From Lachnospiraceae bacterium (GTDB lineage Bacteria > Bacillota > Clostridia > Lachnospirales > Lachnospiraceae): a stretch of 45,636 bases of DNA. Of this stretch, positions 44,040 through 45,636 are shown in pieces. The stretch covers positions 1 through 45,636 of the forward strand of contig JAMPGL010000033.1 of the NCBI GenBank assembly GCA_023663945.1, read 5' to 3'. Each line of letters starts with the position of its first letter. Position 1 is the stretch's first letter. The notes beneath the pieces were generated by a model. The model was not told where the DNA came from. It was given only the letters and a program-made list of their open reading frames with translations, and did not search any database. The position numbers and the translations under genes were made by a program.

Positions 44040-44137
44040 TTTACCGAATGGCGTTTTTCCTTTACTAAGCGGAAAAGAAGATTCATTTTCTTTGCCATTT
44101 TTTCCGTTCGGTAAGAAAAACCTGACGTTTAGTAAAG
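44040..44137. promoter_or_regulatory. four half-site operator array, LytTR-like, between the XRE gene and agrB
   Basis: On the plus strand TCCGTTCGG (44103-44111) and GACGTTTAG (44124-44132) fit the LytTR half-site pattern (T/A)(A/C)(C/A)GTTN(A/G)(T/G), fully and with one mismatch. Their GTT cores are 21 bp apart. On the minus strand the related words CCGCTTAGTAAAG (from 44072 leftward) and CCATTCGGTAAAG (from 44051 leftward) are also 21 bp apart. Two pairs thus point in opposite directions, one toward agrB and one toward the XRE gene. AgrA-type regulators bind such direct repeats at this spacing. Confidence 0.7.
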
Positions 44138-44139
44138 TT

Positions 44140-44170
44140 TTGGCTTAAGAACAAAAATTCATTTTATAAT
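44140..44170 (+). promoter_or_regulatory. agrBD promoter
   Basis: A perfect TATAAT lies at 44165-44170. The best -35-like word, TTGGCT (44140-44145), is 19 bp upstream, too far and too poor for strong unaided activity, and directly follows the operator half-site at 44124-44132. This is the layout of an activator-dependent promoter. Confidence 0.6.
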
Positions 44171-44221
44171 GAACAAGACTCAAGCGTTTCCAAAAAATAC
44201 TTATTTACAGGAGAATCAACT

Positions 44222-44797
44222 ATGCGTGAATTTTTAAAGACACAATACCAGTTCAGCGATTTTCAGGTTGCACAGCTTAATTATTTAGGCAAAACACTTG
44301 CATCTGAATTTAGCAAATTGTTTATCATGGGAATTATCTTCAAGGACATTCTGAGCGTTTACGCCTTTGCCGTAGTCATTATGATGCTGCTTCGCTCCTC
44401 CACCGGAGGACTGCACTGCCGGAAATATATTTCCTGCTTTTTCGTTACGTTTACTTATATGTTCCTGTCTCTGGCTGTCCTGCCGGCGATTCCAATCAAT
44501 AAACTGGTGCAGATGATTTTACTATTTTTCTGTATTTTGTGCAACTACTATATTGGACCGGTGACCTCTGCCGTTCACCGTCCTCTGTCCGAAAAGACCA
44601 TTCGCCGTGTCCGCGGACAAGCGTTTGTGATTATTTTCTTTTACCTTACCCTCACGTATATAACCCCGGAAAATCCTTACATTACAGCGGGATTTTGGGT
44701 GATTATATTGCACACAGCACAGCTTGTGGCTGCCAAACTATTAAAAATCATGAAAGGAGTAAATCACTATGAAAAACAAACTTATCAAATGGAGTAA
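44222..44797 (+). CDS. agrB: accessory gene regulator AgrB, peptide-processing protease
   Basis: A 191-residue membrane endopeptidase that cleaves the C-terminal tail of AgrD and closes its ring. Catalytic H65 and C72 are in SSTGGLHCRKYISCF, seven residues apart as in known AgrB; there are four to six hydrophobic spans. ATG 44222 has AGGAG eight bases upstream. The end overlaps agrD by 29 bases, which couples their translation. The regulator and sensor of a full agr system should be near; the sensor is on the opposite strand downstream. Confidence 0.95.
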   Translation: MREFLKTQYQFSDFQVAQLNYLGKTLASEFSKLFIMGIIFKDILSVYAFAVVIMMLLRSSTGGLHCRKYISCFFVTFTYMFLSLAVLPAIPINKLVQMILLFFCILCNYYIGPVTSAVHRPLSEKTIRRVRGQAFVIIFFYLTLTYITPENPYITAGFWVIILHTAQLVAAKLLKIMKGVNHYEKQTYQME

Positions 44798-44897
44798 ACC
44801 GATTCTGTCTGCATGCATCTTATTAGGCACGTGGGTAAGTTTTGGTATCACCAGCATCATCTTTTTTGGGGAATACGAATATCCTACCGAAGACTGA
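44769..44897 (+). CDS. agrD: AgrD-type cyclic autoinducer precursor, predicted serine lactone
   Basis: A 42-residue peptide: an amphipathic basic N-terminus (MKNKLIKWSKPILSACILL), a central segment, S29-I-I-F-F33, and an acidic tail GEYEYPTED. In AgrD proteins a cysteine five residues before the AgrB cleavage site forms a thiolactone; here that position is S29, and the only cysteine (C16) lies in the membrane-binding leader. A serine lactone ring is known in Staphylococcus intermedius-type pheromones. The tail with alternating Glu/Tyr and Pro fits the AgrB recognition segment. ATG 44769 has AAGGAG nine bases upstream. Identity rests on context and layout; the exact pheromone ends are inferred. 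Confidence 0.9.
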   Translation: MKNKLIKWSKPILSACILLGTWVSFGITSIIFFGEYEYPTED

Positions 44898-44940
44898 CAA
44901 AGAAAAAGAAACCCTTTCTTAAGCGGTTTCTTTTTCTTTG
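44898..44940. terminator. bidirectional terminator formed by the end of the agrC coding sequence
   Basis: CAAAGAAAAAGAAACC and GGTTTCTTTTTCTTTG form a 16-bp perfect stem with an 11-base loop directly after the agrD stop. The agrC stop codon (44919-44921, minus strand) lies in the loop and its last codons (RKEKETA) form one arm, so this terminator is partly made of coding sequence. Confidence 0.8.
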
Positions 44941-45636
44941 CGGATTGTAAAGGATAACCAGTTTTCTCCTTCAATCTCCGCATTGTCACAGACTATTTCC
45001 AACCCATATTCATCACAGATCAGCTTCACATTGTATAGTCCTAATCCCCTGCCCTCGCCCTTTTGGCTGTAACCCTTTTCCCAGAATGCGCCCAGCTCCT
45101 TATAGCTGATATAAGGGCTTTCGTTTCTGACCTCAATCCAAAACCGGTCACTCTCAATTATGGAAACATGCAGCTTGTTTCTCTCCCCGTCAGCCAGAAG
45201 CGCTTCCACCGCATTATTCATCAAATCTCCAAGTATCTCTACTATCTTGTAGCAGGGCACGCCAATCTCCAATTCCTGCACAATCACTTGATATGATACC
45301 TCAACCCCTTTTTTGTAAAACTCATTGAAACGACCATAAAGAAAACCTGCAATCACAGAATTTCCATCGGATAACAGCTTATAAAAACGATTCTCTTTCA
45401 TAACTGCATCTCCATAACTATCCAACGCGTCCGCCAGCTCCTCGTAAGTGTGATATTTCAAATGCAGGCTGTGCAGCATGCTGATATGATTATTAAACTC
45501 ATGCTGTCTCATACGAATATCGTCAATCATTCCCTTAAAAGAATCTGAATATACTTTTTGCATCCGCAGTTCTGTTTCGACCTCTTTCGCTTTTAATTTA
45601 TATTTGTTTAGCTGTCCCGATAAAGTAAATATAAAA
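44919..45636 (-). CDS. agrC: AgrC-like sensor histidine kinase, partial
   Basis: The C-terminal part of a GHKL-type sensor kinase; the reading frame is open to the window edge, so the N-terminal membrane sensor domain is missing here. The dimerisation segment holds the phospho-acceptor motif in RQHEFNNHISMLHSL, the N-box is EILGDLMNNAVEALL and the G-box GEGRGLGLYNVKLICDEYG. These match the AgrC/ComD family, which senses cyclic peptides. It reads toward agrBD on the opposite strand. The expected partner is an AgrA-like LytTR regulator further right, not visible. Confidence 0.9.
   Translation of the reverse strand, partial: FIFTLSGQLNKYKLKAKEVETELRMQKVYSDSFKGMIDDIRMRQHEFNNHISMLHSLHLKYHTYEELADALDSYGDAVMKENRFYKLLSDGNSVIAGFLYGRFNEFYKKGVEVSYQVIVQELEIGVPCYKIVEILGDLMNNAVEALLADGERNKLHVSIIESDRFWIEVRNESPYISYKELGAFWEKGYSQKGEGRGLGLYNVKLICDEYGLEIVCDNAEIEGENWLSFTIRKEKETA

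Noticed and set aside
44814-44828. C16 of AgrD as the thiolactone cysteine
   Set aside because: C16 is within the hydrophobic leader, and the residues after it lack the acidic, proline-containing tail AgrB recognises. That tail starts after F33.

Overview
The window is a chromosomal segment from a Gram-positive, endospore-forming member of the Clostridia, most likely a Lachnospiraceae species. The evidence is a spoIIGA-sigE pair, a MurE with the DNPR motif of meso-diaminopimelate ligases, a SCIFF peptide with its radical SAM maturase, a TIGR04086 membrane protein, an Agr-type peptide signalling locus, and frequent TTG or GTG starts preceded by strong AGGAGG sites. This placement is inferred from gene content only. 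I see no rRNA, tRNA, prophage, insertion sequence with a transposase, or CRISPR array.

Layout. (1) 1-2330: ymxH on the plus strand converges on the minus-strand spoIIGA-sigE operon, which is served by a promoter built like the Spo0A-controlled spoIIG promoter. (2) 2482-16894: an M18 aminopeptidase and then, read on the minus strand from high to low coordinates, a division and cell wall cluster: mraZ, rsmH, ftsL, two class B penicillin-binding proteins, mraY, murD, ftsW/spoVE, murA, ftsQ, ftsZ. murE, murF, murG, murC, murB and ftsA are not in this cluster; murE lies 17 kb away. (3) 17206-21294: lgt, ychF, a RelB-RelE/ParE toxin-antitoxin pair and an HD-GYP membrane protein. (4) 21370-33704: a tightly packed minus-strand operon murE-priA-def-fmt-zinc protease-rsmB-rlmN-prpC-prkC-rsgA. 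It joins precursor synthesis, replication restart, formyl-Met handling, rRNA modification, the PASTA kinase/phosphatase pair and ribosome assembly. (5) 34187-35482: a lone plus-strand AAA ATPase flanked by twin terminator hairpins. (6) 35525-41214: the SCIFF peptide gene, its maturase, fused secDF and recJ. (7) 41386-43451: a CBS-domain CNNM/HlyC transporter and TIGR04086, separated by a spacer that holds a dyad array and a MITE-like palindrome. (8) 43559-45636: an XRE regulator, agrB, agrD and a convergent AgrC-like sensor kinase cut by the window end.

The most interesting part is the right end. The 42-codon agrD has no cysteine where the thiolactone cysteine should be, but has a serine there (S29-IIFF followed by an acidic tail), so the predicted pheromone is a serine lactone. 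The spacer between the XRE gene and agrB carries four related half-sites arranged as two back-to-back pairs. Each pair repeats at 21 bp, the spacing used by LytTR (AgrA-type) regulators. Other points worth a second look are the MraZ-box array at 10-bp period upstream of mraZ, a class B PBP whose KTG motif reads KTA, a hairpin that covers that PBP's ribosome binding site, in-frame minisatellites in murE and the PBP, the absence of sigG beside sigE, and an orphan terminator at 33966-33999.
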